The notes: a model not told the origin generated them from the letters alone. Positions 6,260 through 15,112 are shown, numbered from the stretch's first letter. The stretch: 62,964 bases of DNA from Mogibacterium sp. (GCA_017403955.1 JAFRDH010000015.1:1-62964); one strand, 5' to 3'. Numbers and translations: made by a program.

Positions 6260-9259
6260 TTAGCGAACCTTAGCTCCTGCCTTGTTGGACCATTTACCTT
6301 CATATGTCTTGCCGGAGATCCTGGTGAAAGGCTTTACTCTGTAATAGTAGCGCTTGCCTTTCTTGAGTTTGCCGGAAGTCCATTTTACGGTCGAGCCTTT
6401 CTTGACTGTGGCTATTTTCTTATACTTGCCGTTTTTCTTGGTCGAGCGGTAAATGTAGTAGCCGGATGCGCCTGCCGACTTCTTCCAGGTCAGTTTTTGC
6501 TTATGTTTTTTAAGCGATTTGACTTTTACGCTTACCTTACGAGCCTTGGCTTCCTTGATCAGTGCAGCTTTGGATTTTGTAACGGTCACTTTGCATGTCT
6601 GAATATTTCCGTTGTCCGGGAGATAGTAGACGATGACTGCGGTACCTGGTGCATTGGCAGTAATGATACCTAAGCTATCAATGTCAGCAACATCAGGGTC
6701 CGATGAGATCCATGCATGTTCCATTGTAAAGCATGGCTGTGGAGATAACGTTGCTGTGAGCTGTGTGTACTTGCCCTGCTCAAGCTTGATCGCTTTGCTG
6801 CTTATGGTCACTTCGGCAGCATCTTCGTATTCGGTTTTTTCATTATCCAGAATATGCAATTTGAAAGACTTGCTCACACCATTCCAGAGTTTGCCGGTAA
6901 TTACAGTATCTCCGAATGAATGGCCGATGAGCTCGCCGTCACTATTGAATGATGCTACGGATTCATTCGAAGAAGACCATTCTACTTTCCCGGCTGTTGC
7001 ATCATCAGGCAAGATCCGGTATGAGAAATCAATAATGCTGCTTTCACTTTGTTCAAAATCTGAAGCATAGCAAAGAAAATATTTATCATAAGTATCGAAG
7101 TACAAATTTTTTGGCTCTATGGCTTTATCCGCTTTGACATATCTGCCGGTGAGGACGGTATCTGCTTCTATGATTATACTTTCTGTATATGCAAAACCTT
7201 CACTATCACACCAGCCCTCGAACAAATATCCTTTTCTATCCGGGGCAGCAGGGACAAATGGGAGAGGAGACCCATGCAGCAAAGTGATAACATCGATTGT
7301 TTTTCCGTCAAGGACGAACTTGACTGTGTGTTCAACTGTGCTTATTTCACTGAGAGCTTTTTCAACGTTCGCTTTTCTTGCCAGGATCCATGCACGCAGC
7401 TGATCGATTTCATTTTTATAAGGCCTTGAAGTCTCGCCGTCATTTCCCTCGAAACTGCCATATTTCTCGTGATCATACTTGTAGGATGTCTCCATTTGAG
7501 CCATGTATTTGGCAAGTATTCCGTCATCTGCAGTGATTTGATTGAGCAGATCGCAAAGACCACCTTCTTCTGACCAACGGCTCTTTATCCTGTCAAGGAA
7601 TGTTTTGTTGGAAAAAAGCCTGCCGGACCATGCATTTGATGTATAATCCAGTCCCTCAGGAGGTTCTATGTCATAATCAAGATCGCCCCATGCAACATAA
7701 TCGAAATCCCACAGCGGACCCCAATACAGTTTTTCATGCTGCTCGTTTGAAGGATCTCTCTTCTTATACAAATATGTACTGCCTGAGGAATACGCATCAC
7801 CATTCGCTGAGAATTCCTGTACCCACCAGTAGTCGACAGCAGAATCAAAATCAAGATATTCTGTATAGCTCCGACCCTGAGTGTCTTCGAAATTATTACC
7901 GAAAATCGCTGCTTCGGTAGATTCAACGAAAGCCTTGATGTAATCGAGCTGATATTGATTGACTCCATCATCAAAAGAAGGACTTTCGATATACATGCAC
8001 ATCCCCTGTTTCGTCTGGAATGCTTTAGGATCATCTTCTCCATCTCCTGCTTCCATGGAAAGAAGATATCCGCCGGAATTAATGAACGGGTCATCCGACT
8101 GAGGATTATCATCGAGGTCATCTATATCAACTCTGCCTTTACCGATTCTTATTTGCTCACAGAGAAGGTAGCTGCCATAATATTCGCCGTTCATTACAAC
8201 TTCAACAGGAACGCAATCAGGAGTATAATCAAGGCCCAGTTTACGGCCGAGCCAGTACGTCATACGGTTGCGTACAAGGCTGTTATCAAAACGGTTTGCC
8301 AGAAGCACCCAATGCTTATTAGCGTCAAAGCCGAACAGTTCCTGCTTCTTTTCAAATTTCACCTTGTATGGCTTCTTGTCCGCATCCCATGTTGAATTGC
8401 CGCGGCCGCGAATGTATTCGAGTTTCAATCCGGTGAGGCTCTGCTGAACACCGTAATCGCCACGGAAGGTTTCGTCATCATTGAATGCAGCAGGAACCTT
8501 AAGATCTACGGTACCATAGCATTCTGCAGAGTGATCCGGACTGCCATTCATGGCGCTGATGCTTCCGAGAGATTCATCAATGTGGAAAAACATTACCGGT
8601 ATCGTTGTCTCACAGAATTCGATCGAGCGCAAAGCGATCGCTGTACTCTTTGTTGGTTTTAGTCCTGATATTTCAAAACCAATGTATACCTTGTGCTTGC
8701 CGGTAATGGCGGAGTCCATGATATCTATTGAAATGTCTCCGTTGCTGTACCATTCCTTCTTACCTTGTTGTTTCTTGAGTTTTACGCTCATTACAGGTGT
8801 GTCGGAATCATCCAGAAATACGTTTGCTTTAACATCAGGTGTTCTGTCTGACAGTGCATCCAGACATATCTTGCCGACAGGGGCGCGGTCAAAATCAAAC
8901 TCATCCGCGATTTCAATTAATCCGGAAGTGAGATCTTCTACTTTGCCTTTCAGCAGAATGCCATTGCGGTACTTAGTCTTGCTGACAGTGACTTTAGGGG
9001 CATCACTATCTTCAGATGCAGGCGATGTCATGCTTTCCGGAAGAATGAGTTTGCCGCTGTCGTAAAGTTCAGGCATTTTGACGATGAAGTAAGGGTCAAA
9101 AGTATATTCTGCCTGAGCTTCCTCAGAAACGTCATTTTCAGTCGTCTCTGTTTGCGCTGAAGGCGAAGCATCCGTATCCTCTGCAGCGAGAACTATCTGG
9201 GGGACCAGCATGGAGATGCTCAGCAACAGCGAGAGTAAAATTGATAGTATTCTCTTCAT
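6260..9259 (-). CDS. Secreted CotH kinase-family surface protein with Ig-like and FN3-like domains
   Basis: 999 residues from the ATG at 9259, which is preceded by GGAGG and starts a clean signal peptide (MKRILSILLSLLLSISM, cleavage after VLAA); an upstream in-frame ATG would bury that signal. Residues about 275-640 are a CotH domain, with the characteristic RGRGNSTW motif near residue 286, then NRFDNSLVRNRM, GEYYGSYLL and the WGPLWDFDYV segment. CotH proteins are atypical protein kinases known from Bacillus spore coats, but many clostridial relatives are cell-surface proteins. Then follow a Flg_new repeat (about 645-712), two Ig-like segments, and a lysine-rich FN3-like domain at the end (SGYYIYRSTKKNGKY). 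No LPxTG motif. Kinase activity is inferred from family only. Confidence 0.85.
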   Translation of the reverse strand: MKRILSILLSLLLSISMLVPQIVLAAEDTDASPSAQTETTENDVSEEAQAEYTFDPYFIVKMPELYDSGKLILPESMTSPASEDSDAPKVTVSKTKYRNGILLKGKVEDLTSGLIEIADEFDFDRAPVGKICLDALSDRTPDVKANVFLDDSDTPVMSVKLKKQQGKKEWYSNGDISIDIMDSAITGKHKVYIGFEISGLKPTKSTAIALRSIEFCETTIPVMFFHIDESLGSISAMNGSPDHSAECYGTVDLKVPAAFNDDETFRGDYGVQQSLTGLKLEYIRGRGNSTWDADKKPYKVKFEKKQELFGFDANKHWVLLANRFDNSLVRNRMTYWLGRKLGLDYTPDCVPVEVVMNGEYYGSYLLCEQIRIGKGRVDIDDLDDNPQSDDPFINSGGYLLSMEAGDGEDDPKAFQTKQGMCMYIESPSFDDGVNQYQLDYIKAFVESTEAAIFGNNFEDTQGRSYTEYLDFDSAVDYWWVQEFSANGDAYSSGSTYLYKKRDPSNEQHEKLYWGPLWDFDYVAWGDLDYDIEPPEGLDYTSNAWSGRLFSNKTFLDRIKSRWSEEGGLCDLLNQITADDGILAKYMAQMETSYKYDHEKYGSFEGNDGETSRPYKNEIDQLRAWILARKANVEKALSEISTVEHTVKFVLDGKTIDVITLLHGSPLPFVPAAPDRKGYLFEGWCDSEGFAYTESIIIEADTVLTGRYVKADKAIEPKNLYFDTYDKYFLCYASDFEQSESSIIDFSYRILPDDATAGKVEWSSSNESVASFNSDGELIGHSFGDTVITGKLWNGVSKSFKLHILDNEKTEYEDAAEVTISSKAIKLEQGKYTQLTATLSPQPCFTMEHAWISSDPDVADIDSLGIITANAPGTAVIVYYLPDNGNIQTCKVTVTKSKAALIKEAKARKVSVKVKSLKKHKQKLTWKKSAGASGYYIYRSTKKNGKYKKIATVKKGSTVKWTSGKLKKGKRYYYRVKPFTRISGKTYEGKWSNKAGAKVR

Positions 9260-9393
9260 AAAACAGCCTCCAATTATGTGGTGTAATAATGTTATTAGAA
9301 TTTTATAATATGAGGAGGCAAAAGGGGATGCTGCACGGCAATAATTCAGAATTCTTAAGAAAGAGCTGTGGGAGCGGCATGAAAAAAGCATGA

Positions 9394-9423
9394 AAAAAGG
9401 AGTTCGTGATGAACTCCTTTTTG
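9394..9423 (-). terminator. Terminator of the rplM-rpsI operon
   Basis: A 12-bp perfect stem (AAAAAGGAGTTC with GAACTCCTTTTT) with a 5-nt loop lies 46 bp beyond the rpsI stop. A/T tracts on both sides make it functional on the minus strand and perhaps on both. Confidence 0.85.
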
Positions 9424-9469
9424 TTTGGCTCTTGTAGTCTGAGCAATTGCCTCTTGGGATAGTTGTTGA

Positions 9470-9868
9470 TTATCTCTTTGAGAACTGGCTTGCTCTTCTA
9501 GCCTTCTTGAGACCAGGTTTCTTTCTTTCCTTCATTCTTGGATCTCTTGTGAGGAAACCTGCAGCCTTAAGTGTAGCTCTGTAAGCTTCAGCATCTACTT
9601 CGCAAAGTGCTCTTGAGATACCGTGTCTGAGTGCTCCAGCCTGACCGGTGAATCCGCCGCCGTTAACTGTTGCGATAACGTCGAAGCTTCCGAGTGTTCC
9701 TGTGAGCTCGAGAGGTCTCTTAACTTCGTTCTTAACGATATCCTTCTCACCGAAGTAAGTGTCAAGGTCTCTCTTGTTGATGATGATATTTCCGGAACCC
9801 GGGAGAAGTCTGACTCTAGCTACGGATGACTTTCTTCTGCCTGTTGCCTGATACATAGTCTTAGCCAT
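9470..9868 (-). CDS. rpsI: 30S ribosomal protein S9
   Basis: 132 residues, the usual length. It begins with [14 protein letters not shown] and ends with the conserved basic tail [11 protein letters not shown], whose terminal Lys-Arg reaches the ribosomal P site tRNA. The gene follows rplM by 17 bp, the near-universal bacterial order. A clear AGGAGG-type site precedes the ATG. Confidence 0.97.
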   Translation of the reverse strand: MAKTMYQATGRRKSSVARVRLLPGSGNIIINKRDLDTYFGEKDIVKNEVKRPLELTGTLGSFDVIATVNGGGFTGQAGALRHGISRALCEVDAEAYRATLKAAGFLTRDPRMKERKKPGLKKARRASQFSKR

Positions 9869-9885
9869 TTCTTAATCCTCCCTTC

Positions 9886-10314
9886 CTAGAAATTCCATAC
9901 TTCCGGCTTCTGAGCTGCATGTGGATGCTCAGGTCCGGCATAAACTTTAAGCTTCTTGAACATCTGACGGCCAAGTTTGCCCTTTGGCATCATTCCTCTT
10001 ACTGCGTGGATGATGACTTCTTCCGGCTTCTTAGCTCTCATCTCACCGAGTGTGGTCTCCTTGAGTCCACCCGGATAACCGCTGTGTCTCTTGTAAACCT
10101 TGTCAGATTCCTTCTTGCCTGTTACAGCAACCTTCTCAGCGTTGATAACTACTACATAGTCACCAGTGTCGATGTGCGGTGTGTAAGTCGGCTTCTTCTT
10201 GCCTCTCAGGATCATAGCTGCCTCAACTGCGAGCTTACCGAGAGTCTTGCCTTCTGCATCGATAACGTACCACTTGCGGTCGATATCGGATGGCTTAGCG
10301 ATGTAAGACTTCAT
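9886..10314 (-). CDS. rplM: 50S ribosomal protein L13
   Basis: 142 residues with the L13 signatures [28 protein letters not shown] and the [13 protein letters not shown] segment. It is the first gene of the rplM-rpsI operon. A strong sigma-70-type promoter lies about 190 bp upstream on the minus strand, leaving a long untranslated leader that could carry an L13 autoregulatory structure. Confidence 0.97.
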   Translation of the reverse strand: MKSYIAKPSDIDRKWYVIDAEGKTLGKLAVEAAMILRGKKKPTYTPHIDTGDYVVVINAEKVAVTGKKESDKVYKRHSGYPGGLKETTLGEMRAKKPEEVIIHAVRGMMPKGKLGRQMFKKLKVYAGPEHPHAAQKPEVWNF

Positions 10315-10501
10315 TTTTTAATTCCTTTCTGCCTACTAAGTTCCGTGGGCAGATGATATATCTGCGCTTCGAACCGTTTTCGGCCCGCCTACTCAGTACG
10401 GGGTACTTTTTCGGCATTACTAGTAATAAATTATTAGTGCCTCAGCTGCCGGCCTTATGGCCTGCCTTGGCTCCTGCTACAGAAAAGCTCTGCGCACAGG
10501 C
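10315..10501 (-). promoter_or_regulatory. Long 5' leader of rplM, candidate autoregulatory RNA
   Basis: The transcript from the promoter at 10508-10536 would have about 187 untranslated bases before rplM. The leader contains short stem-loops, for example GCAGAT with ATCTGC (loop ATATC, 10349-10365) and GTAC-CCC-GTAC. L13 leaders that bind L13 are known in some Firmicutes; whether this one belongs to that class cannot be judged by eye. Confidence 0.4.
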
Positions 10502-10507
10502 TTATTT

Positions 10508-10536
10508 AGTATATGCTTGCAAAGCCTTGAAGTCAA
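10508..10536 (-). promoter_or_regulatory. Sigma-70-type promoter for rplM-rpsI
   Basis: On the minus strand: TTGACT at 10531-10536, a 17-bp spacer, and TATACT at 10508-10513. Its -35 box overlaps the -35 box of the divergent EamA promoter. Confidence 0.8.
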
Positions 10537-10554
10537 GGGAAAATCTGATATAAT
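10527..10554 (+). promoter_or_regulatory. Promoter for the EamA permease, predicting a leaderless mRNA
   Basis: On the plus strand: TTGAAG at 10527-10532, a 16-bp spacer, an extended TGA before TATAAT at 10549-10554. The expected transcription start falls on or next to the ATG at 10562, and there is no Shine-Dalgarno sequence, so the mRNA is probably leaderless. Confidence 0.6.
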
Positions 10555-10561
10555 TTCACTC

Positions 10562-11455
10562 ATGACTGACAGAACTAAAGGTAACATAGCACTCCTGCTC
10601 ACGGCTATTCTGTGGGGTACAGGATTCATATCACAGAAGCTAGGCAATGAGGTCATGCCGCCTATGACATTCAATGCCGTGAGGCAGCTTATGGCGTGTG
10701 TCGTATTGAGCCCGCTGGCGATCAACGGCCTTAAGAAAAGCGGATATCTCGATCCTGCACGCAGCACTGCTTCCGAGATAAGCTTCAGATATAATAAACT
10801 TCTTCGCGCAGGTATACTGTGCGGTATTTTTATGCTGATCGGAACTGCTACACAGCAGATCGGACTTCTGACGGTAAGTGCCGCAAAGTCCGGCTTTATT
10901 TCTGCGGTCTATATCGTGCTGGTCCCGGTGTTCAGTGTCCTGATAGGGCAGAAGGTCAGACTTAAATCGGTCATCTGCATTATCATTGCTATGGTGGGCT
11001 TTGCCATCATGAGCCTTACAGGCGGACTCGGCAAAACGACACTGGGAGACTGGCTGACGCTTATAAGCGCTGCGGGATTCGCTGCCCAGATCGTAGCGAT
11101 CAATTATTTTGTGGACAAAGACAACCCGCTTCTTATTTCATGCCTCCAGTTCTTCTTCTGCGGAGCGCTAGGTCTTGTTATCGCAATAATAGCAGAAGGA
11201 CCGACCATCGCGGCTGTATTCGCCGGGATCCCGATCCTTCTTTATCAGACTTTTGTTCCTACTGCCGGCGGCTACACGCTTCAGATCGTCGGTCAGAAAT
11301 ATACAGATTCTTCAACAGCTGCGCTGATCATGAGCCTCGAGGCAGTTTTCGCGGCAGTGTTCGGTGCGCTGTTCCTTCATGAAATGATGTCTTTTCGCGA
11401 GATCGCGGGAAGCGCTATTATTCTCTCTGCTACCATTATCGGGCAGCGCGAATAG
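10562..11455 (+). CDS. EamA-family (drug/metabolite transporter superfamily) permease
   Basis: 297 residues with about ten hydrophobic segments in two homologous halves, the EamA layout. Early motifs GNIALLLTAILWGTGFISQK and FNAVRQLMACVVL match the first half; the second half contains FAAQIVAINYFVD and ALIMSLEAVFAAVFGALFLHE, with the conserved E-x-x-F-A-A-x-x-x-x-L-x-x-E pattern near the C-terminus. The substrate is unknown. The start at 10562 (MTDRTKGN) is chosen over an upstream ATG at 10457 because the longer version would cover the promoter and adds a non-membrane, Cys-rich tail. No ribosome binding site precedes it. The gene ends 5 bp from the convergent FAD oxidoreductase. Confidence 0.85.
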   Translation: MTDRTKGNIALLLTAILWGTGFISQKLGNEVMPPMTFNAVRQLMACVVLSPLAINGLKKSGYLDPARSTASEISFRYNKLLRAGILCGIFMLIGTATQQIGLLTVSAAKSGFISAVYIVLVPVFSVLIGQKVRLKSVICIIIAMVGFAIMSLTGGLGKTTLGDWLTLISAAGFAAQIVAINYFVDKDNPLLISCLQFFFCGALGLVIAIIAEGPTIAAVFAGIPILLYQTFVPTAGGYTLQIVGQKYTDSSTAALIMSLEAVFAAVFGALFLHEMMSFREIAGSAIILSATIIGQRE

Positions 11456-11459
11456 CATT

Positions 11460-12842
11460 TTACTGCTGACCTGCGATTTCTCTTGCAACAAATACTCCGC
11501 TTGCGGAAGCATGTGACAATGAGTGAGTCACGCCGCTTCCGTCTCCTATTATGTAAAGTCCCTTGTGCGACGTCTCAAGATGCTCATCGAGCTTGACTTC
11601 CATGTTGTAGAATTTGACTTCGACTCCATAGAGAAGAGTATCATCGTTGGCAGTTCCAGGCGCTATTTTGTCGAGCGCGTAGATCATCTCAATGATACCG
11701 TCAAGAATACGTTTTGGCAGAACCAGGCTCAGATCACCAGGCTCAGCCTTGAGTGTAGGTGTGACAAAGCTGTCAGACAGTCTCTTGTGATTGGTCCGGC
11801 GTCCTCTGATAAGATCGCCAAAGCGCTGAACGATGACACCGCCTCCAAGCATGTTCGAAAGTCTTGCGATGCTTTCTCCATATCCGTTGCTGTCCTTGAA
11901 CGGCTCTGAGAAGTGTTTGGATACAAGGAGAGCAAAATTTGTATTGCGGGTCTGCTTTGCAGGATCCTCATAGCTGTGGCCGTTGACTGTGACGATACCG
12001 TTGGTGTTCTCGTTAACTACGCTTCCGCGAGGGTTCATACAGAATGTACGAACCTTGTCTTCGAATTTCTCTGTCCTGTAGACGATCTTGCTCTCATACA
12101 GCTCATCTGTCAGATGAGAGAAGAGTTCAGCCGGAAGTTCGACTCTGACGCCAATATCTACTCTGTTTGAGCGAGTAGGGATCTTGAGTTCAGAGCAGAT
12201 CTCTTCCATCCATTTACTGCCGCTTCTGCCTACAGAAACGATACAGTTGCTGCAAGTGAATTCGCCTTTATCGGTGACGATTATGTATTTCTCTGAGCCG
12301 CCTTCACTCATGGTCCTGATATGCTTTACAGGTGTGAGGAAGTGGAAATCGACTTTTTCTTTAAGCTCGTTATAGAGATTGGTGAGCACGATGTAGTTGA
12401 TGTCTGTACCCAGATGTCTGACCGAAGCATCGAGAAGCAGGAGCTTGTTCTGCATGCATATCTTCTTGATCGAAGTATTTGCTGTCGAATAAAGCTTTGT
12501 GCCTTCGCCGCCGTGCGACAGATTGACAGAATCGACATAATTCATCAGCTTGATCGCTTTTTCCTTGCCGATAAACTCGTGCAGTGTACCGCCAAAATCG
12601 TTAGTTATATTATATTTTCCGTCTGAGAATGCGCCCGCACCGCCAAAACCGCTCATGATCGAACAGCTCTTGCAGTTGATGCAGCTTTTTACCTTTTCTC
12701 CGTCAATAGGGCATTTCCTGTCTTTGAGTTCATTGCCGGCTTCAAAAACCCCTATCTTCAGCCCGTTGTCAAGTTTAGTCAGTTCATATGCAGCAAATAT
12801 GCCGCCCGGACCTGCGCCAATTATTATTACATCATAATCCAT
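11460..12842 (-). CDS. FAD-dependent dehydrogenase (COG2509-like)
   Basis: 460 residues. A Rossmann FAD-binding motif VIIIGAGPGGIFAAYE opens the protein, followed by a cysteine cluster CPIDGEKVKSCINCKSC (4 Cys, roughly residues 44-60) that may hold a metal or Fe-S centre, then GFGGAGAFSDGKYN. The C-terminus has a second nucleotide-binding motif GLYIIGDGSGVTHSLSHASASG. This pattern fits the uncharacterised FAD dehydrogenase family COG2509 found in anaerobes. The electron partner is unknown. AGGAG lies upstream, and a full consensus promoter sits 60 bp before the start. Confidence 0.8.
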   Translation of the reverse strand: MDYDVIIIGAGPGGIFAAYELTKLDNGLKIGVFEAGNELKDRKCPIDGEKVKSCINCKSCSIMSGFGGAGAFSDGKYNITNDFGGTLHEFIGKEKAIKLMNYVDSVNLSHGGEGTKLYSTANTSIKKICMQNKLLLLDASVRHLGTDINYIVLTNLYNELKEKVDFHFLTPVKHIRTMSEGGSEKYIIVTDKGEFTCSNCIVSVGRSGSKWMEEICSELKIPTRSNRVDIGVRVELPAELFSHLTDELYESKIVYRTEKFEDKVRTFCMNPRGSVVNENTNGIVTVNGHSYEDPAKQTRNTNFALLVSKHFSEPFKDSNGYGESIARLSNMLGGGVIVQRFGDLIRGRRTNHKRLSDSFVTPTLKAEPGDLSLVLPKRILDGIIEMIYALDKIAPGTANDDTLLYGVEVKFYNMEVKLDEHLETSHKGLYIIGDGSGVTHSLSHASASGVFVAREIAGQQ

Positions 12843-12898
12843 TTTTCAGGCTCCTTTCTCCGAATCTCTACAATACCCTCTATTTGCAAAACCGCATG

Positions 12899-12927
12899 AT
12901 TGTACCAACTATGATGAATAATGTCAA
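12899..12927 (-). promoter_or_regulatory. Consensus promoter for the FAD dehydrogenase
   Basis: On the minus strand: TTGACA (12922-12927), 17-bp spacer, TACAAT (12899-12904). Transcription would begin about 50 bp before the start codon at 12842. Confidence 0.8.
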
Positions 12928-12975
12928 TAGATTGTGATAGAATAAGAACCTGAAGTAAACAGGAGGGACCAGGGG

Positions 12976-13677
12976 ATGATCAAAGTAACTGTTATAGCCG
13001 GAACGCCGGTCGATACTCAAATGGGAGTCGACTTCATAAGGCGCAAAAATAGCTCGTTTGAAAAACCTGTAGCTGAACCGAGATACAGACCTGTTTCGGA
13101 GAACTGCGATGATCAGGTAAGGTTCCAGTATTCGGATGCGGATACGAAGCGCCGCAGGATCGATGAGATCTTTGACAGTGAGATAGAAGAGGGTGTCAGG
13201 GATTTCTTCATATATTGCAATTCGCTGTCTGGCGCGTTCGACTTCGACTCATATGCCGCAGACAAGTCCGAAGAGACCGGATGCAGTATCAGGATATACA
13301 CACCGCTTCAGATATACAGAGATCTCGGCCAACGTTTTGAGCGCATCGGTGTGGTCGCAGCAAATAATCTTTCCGCGCATAACATAGAAGAGAATCTGCT
13401 TCTGACCAATGACGACCTGTATGTTATAGGATCAGGGAATATGGCTGTTGTAAGAAGCATCGAAGAGGGTATAGAGCCTGAGGAGATCATCCGCAGATGC
13501 GGCCTCGGACATATGATCGAATATATGAAGGCGTGCGGATGCGAAGCACTTCTGCTCGGATGCACGCATTTCCCGTATCTCAGGAAAGAACTCGACAAAA
13601 TCTGCAGTCTTGAGATCATCGACCCTGCAGATGAAATGTTTGCGGGGATGCTGAGAGCAAACGGAATAGATTTTTAA
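12976..13677 (+). CDS. Aspartate/glutamate racemase-family protein
   Basis: 233 residues. Two cysteines expected in the active site of cofactor-independent Asp/Glu racemases are present: Cys81 in YCNSLSG and Cys196 in LLLGCTHFPYL, the latter being the hallmark motif of MurI-type enzymes. The first motif (CNSLSG rather than CNTAS) and the N-terminus (VIAGTPVDTQMG rather than the usual GVFDSGxGG) deviate from glutamate racemase, so the amino acid racemised is uncertain. It is followed 20 bp later by the lysozyme-like gene and probably shares its transcript. Ribosome binding site AGGAGGG. Confidence 0.75.
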   Translation: MIKVTVIAGTPVDTQMGVDFIRRKNSSFEKPVAEPRYRPVSENCDDQVRFQYSDADTKRRRIDEIFDSEIEEGVRDFFIYCNSLSGAFDFDSYAADKSEETGCSIRIYTPLQIYRDLGQRFERIGVVAANNLSAHNIEENLLLTNDDLYVIGSGNMAVVRSIEEGIEPEEIIRRCGLGHMIEYMKACGCEALLLGCTHFPYLRKELDKICSLEIIDPADEMFAGMLRANGIDF

Positions 13678-13697
13678 CTGACCCGGAGGACAAACTA

Positions 13698-14342
13698 ATG
13701 CCTGATATCACTATCACCAAACCAAGCTGGACTTCAGAGATCCCTGAAGCTATAGATGCGATCATCAAGATGGATAAGGATGAAGCCGCCAAACATGCTG
13801 AGAAGGTAATTGCGAAGTACGGTGACTGGATCGACACAGTATCTGAAAAATATTCTGTCCCGTCTGCAATTATCAAGTCGATCTTATATATGGAAATCAC
13901 CAGGATCAACATGCTGGATACCGCGGCTGACCTTGCAGTCTGGAGCAATCTTTTTCCTAAGAAGGACAGCTCCACAGGGCCTGCTCAGATTTTCGGAAGG
14001 GTCGGACTTGAAGCGATAAACTTTGCTGTGGAGAAAGGGTATACCGACTATGAGAAACTGGGGATCGTAACGGATCATGTCCTCGACAGCAGCGATCCTG
14101 ACGATGTAAGACTGATCTGGAAAAAGCTTCATAATGATAAGAATGCTAATATCGAGATCGCAACTCTGAACATTCTCTGCGCAGCCGATGAGATGACCGG
14201 ACGCATAGATTTCGGCAATTACAGTGATGAAGAACTCAAACATATCCTGACGAGATATAATGCGGATACACGCAATATAACACCTTACGGGGAAGAAGCT
14301 TTTGAGAATTATATAAGGTACAGCAAGCCTGCGGCCGAATAA
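13698..14342 (+). CDS. Lysozyme-like (transglycosylase-fold) protein, cytoplasmic or exported unknown
   Basis: 214 residues, no signal peptide. A helical region contains AIIKSILYMEITR (Glu66), then SSTGPAQIFG (91-100), which resembles the catalytic Glu followed by the S-x-G-x-x-Q-I motif of lytic transglycosylases. The C-terminal LTRYNADTRN also recalls the ARYN motif of such folds. If so, it would cleave glycan strands, and its link to a racemase gene suggests cell-wall metabolism. Without a secretion signal this is uncertain; it could also be a non-enzymatic member. GGAGG precedes the ATG. Confidence 0.5.
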   Translation: MPDITITKPSWTSEIPEAIDAIIKMDKDEAAKHAEKVIAKYGDWIDTVSEKYSVPSAIIKSILYMEITRINMLDTAADLAVWSNLFPKKDSSTGPAQIFGRVGLEAINFAVEKGYTDYEKLGIVTDHVLDSSDPDDVRLIWKKLHNDKNANIEIATLNILCAADEMTGRIDFGNYSDEELKHILTRYNADTRNITPYGEEAFENYIRYSKPAAE

Positions 14343-14371
14343 GACGGAACGGCAAACTGACAGCAAGAACA

Positions 14372-14948
14372 GAAAAGGACGAGCATTTTGCTCGTCCTTA
14401 GTATTTGTTAACATATTCAGTTGTACTGCTCTGTAATGATATTATACAGTAGCTTCCGTCTGATTATTATTGTTTGCGTTTTCTTTGGTTATCCTGATAA
14501 GCTTTCTGTTTTATTTCTTTTTCTCTTTTCACTTATCTGATACCTGTAAGCAGGTGGGCCTTGCAGAGTTCCTATGACAGGATAACCTCTCTCTCAAATG
14601 TTCCCATCGGTCCGTTCCTCCAGTTCTGCGCTTCCGCTTTGTCTTGTCGCCGATCTCTGATCTTCCGGCACTTTGCAGCTGATCCACTTGCCGCTTTTGT
14701 ACTACATGTCTTGTCTGCCCTGTACTCTTTATCTGTGTACTCTTTCCTCTGATTACTTTTCGGTTATGTACTTTTCGTGCTGGCCTTAGTCCGGTTGGTT
14801 TGCTACCGGCTTTCGTTACCGCCTAATTCTTCCACTGCCTACTTTTTCGTCTGAGTACTTCTTCCACTATCATTCGGTACTGTGGCATTTATTCTTGTAC
14901 TCTGTAGTGCCTTGTTTGTCGGCTTTGCTTTAGCTTTTCCTTTAGCTT
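14372..14948 (-). ncRNA. Candidate large structured non-coding RNA (~570 nt)
   Basis: The 770-bp gap between the lysozyme-like gene and the DUF885 gene holds no plausible ORF. On the minus strand it is framed by a consensus promoter (14955-14984) and a strong terminator hairpin (14374-14400), giving an RNA of about 570 nt. The minus-strand product is strikingly purine-rich with many A-rich loops (AAAAGTA, GAAAGAGTAC, GAACGG). A perfect 10-bp long-range pair joins CAGGATAACC (plus-strand 14578-14587) and GGTTATCCTG (14487-14496), enclosing a tight hairpin ACCTG-TAAG-CAGGT (14542-14555). Further stems include CCGGT/ACCGG near 14790-14810 and GCCG/CGGC near 14650-14670. Size and style recall ornate large RNAs such as OLE, ROOL or GOLLD, but I cannot assign a class. 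Confidence 0.6.
14374..14400 (-). terminator. Terminator hairpin ending the candidate RNA
   Basis: AAGGACGAGCA pairs perfectly with TGCTCGTCCTT around a short AAAA-type loop; on the minus strand it is followed by TTTTCTG. It may also serve the convergent lysozyme-like gene, though the plus side lacks a T-run. Confidence 0.8.
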
Positions 14949-14954
14949 GGTTAG

Positions 14955-14984
14955 ATTGTATTATTTTATGTACAAGATTGTCAA
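14955..14984 (-). promoter_or_regulatory. Consensus promoter for the candidate RNA
   Basis: On the minus strand: TTGACA (14979-14984), 18-bp spacer, TACAAT (14955-14960). It points into the ORF-free region, not towards a protein gene with a usable start. Confidence 0.7.
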
Positions 14985-15112
14985 GAGGGGAATATGTTCT
15001 AAATAAATACAAAAATTCGCGTGCCGGGAGTCTGCATGTTACACAATACTGGAATGTCAGAGCCATTTGGAATAGAATAGAGTGGATATTTTCATAAAGG
15101 AGAATAGATCAG

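Noticed and set aside
14561-15066. Short ORFs of 60-75 codons on both strands in the 14.4-15.1 kb gap
   Set aside because: They lack ribosome sites and plausible protein composition; the minus-strand one spans the promoter of the candidate RNA.
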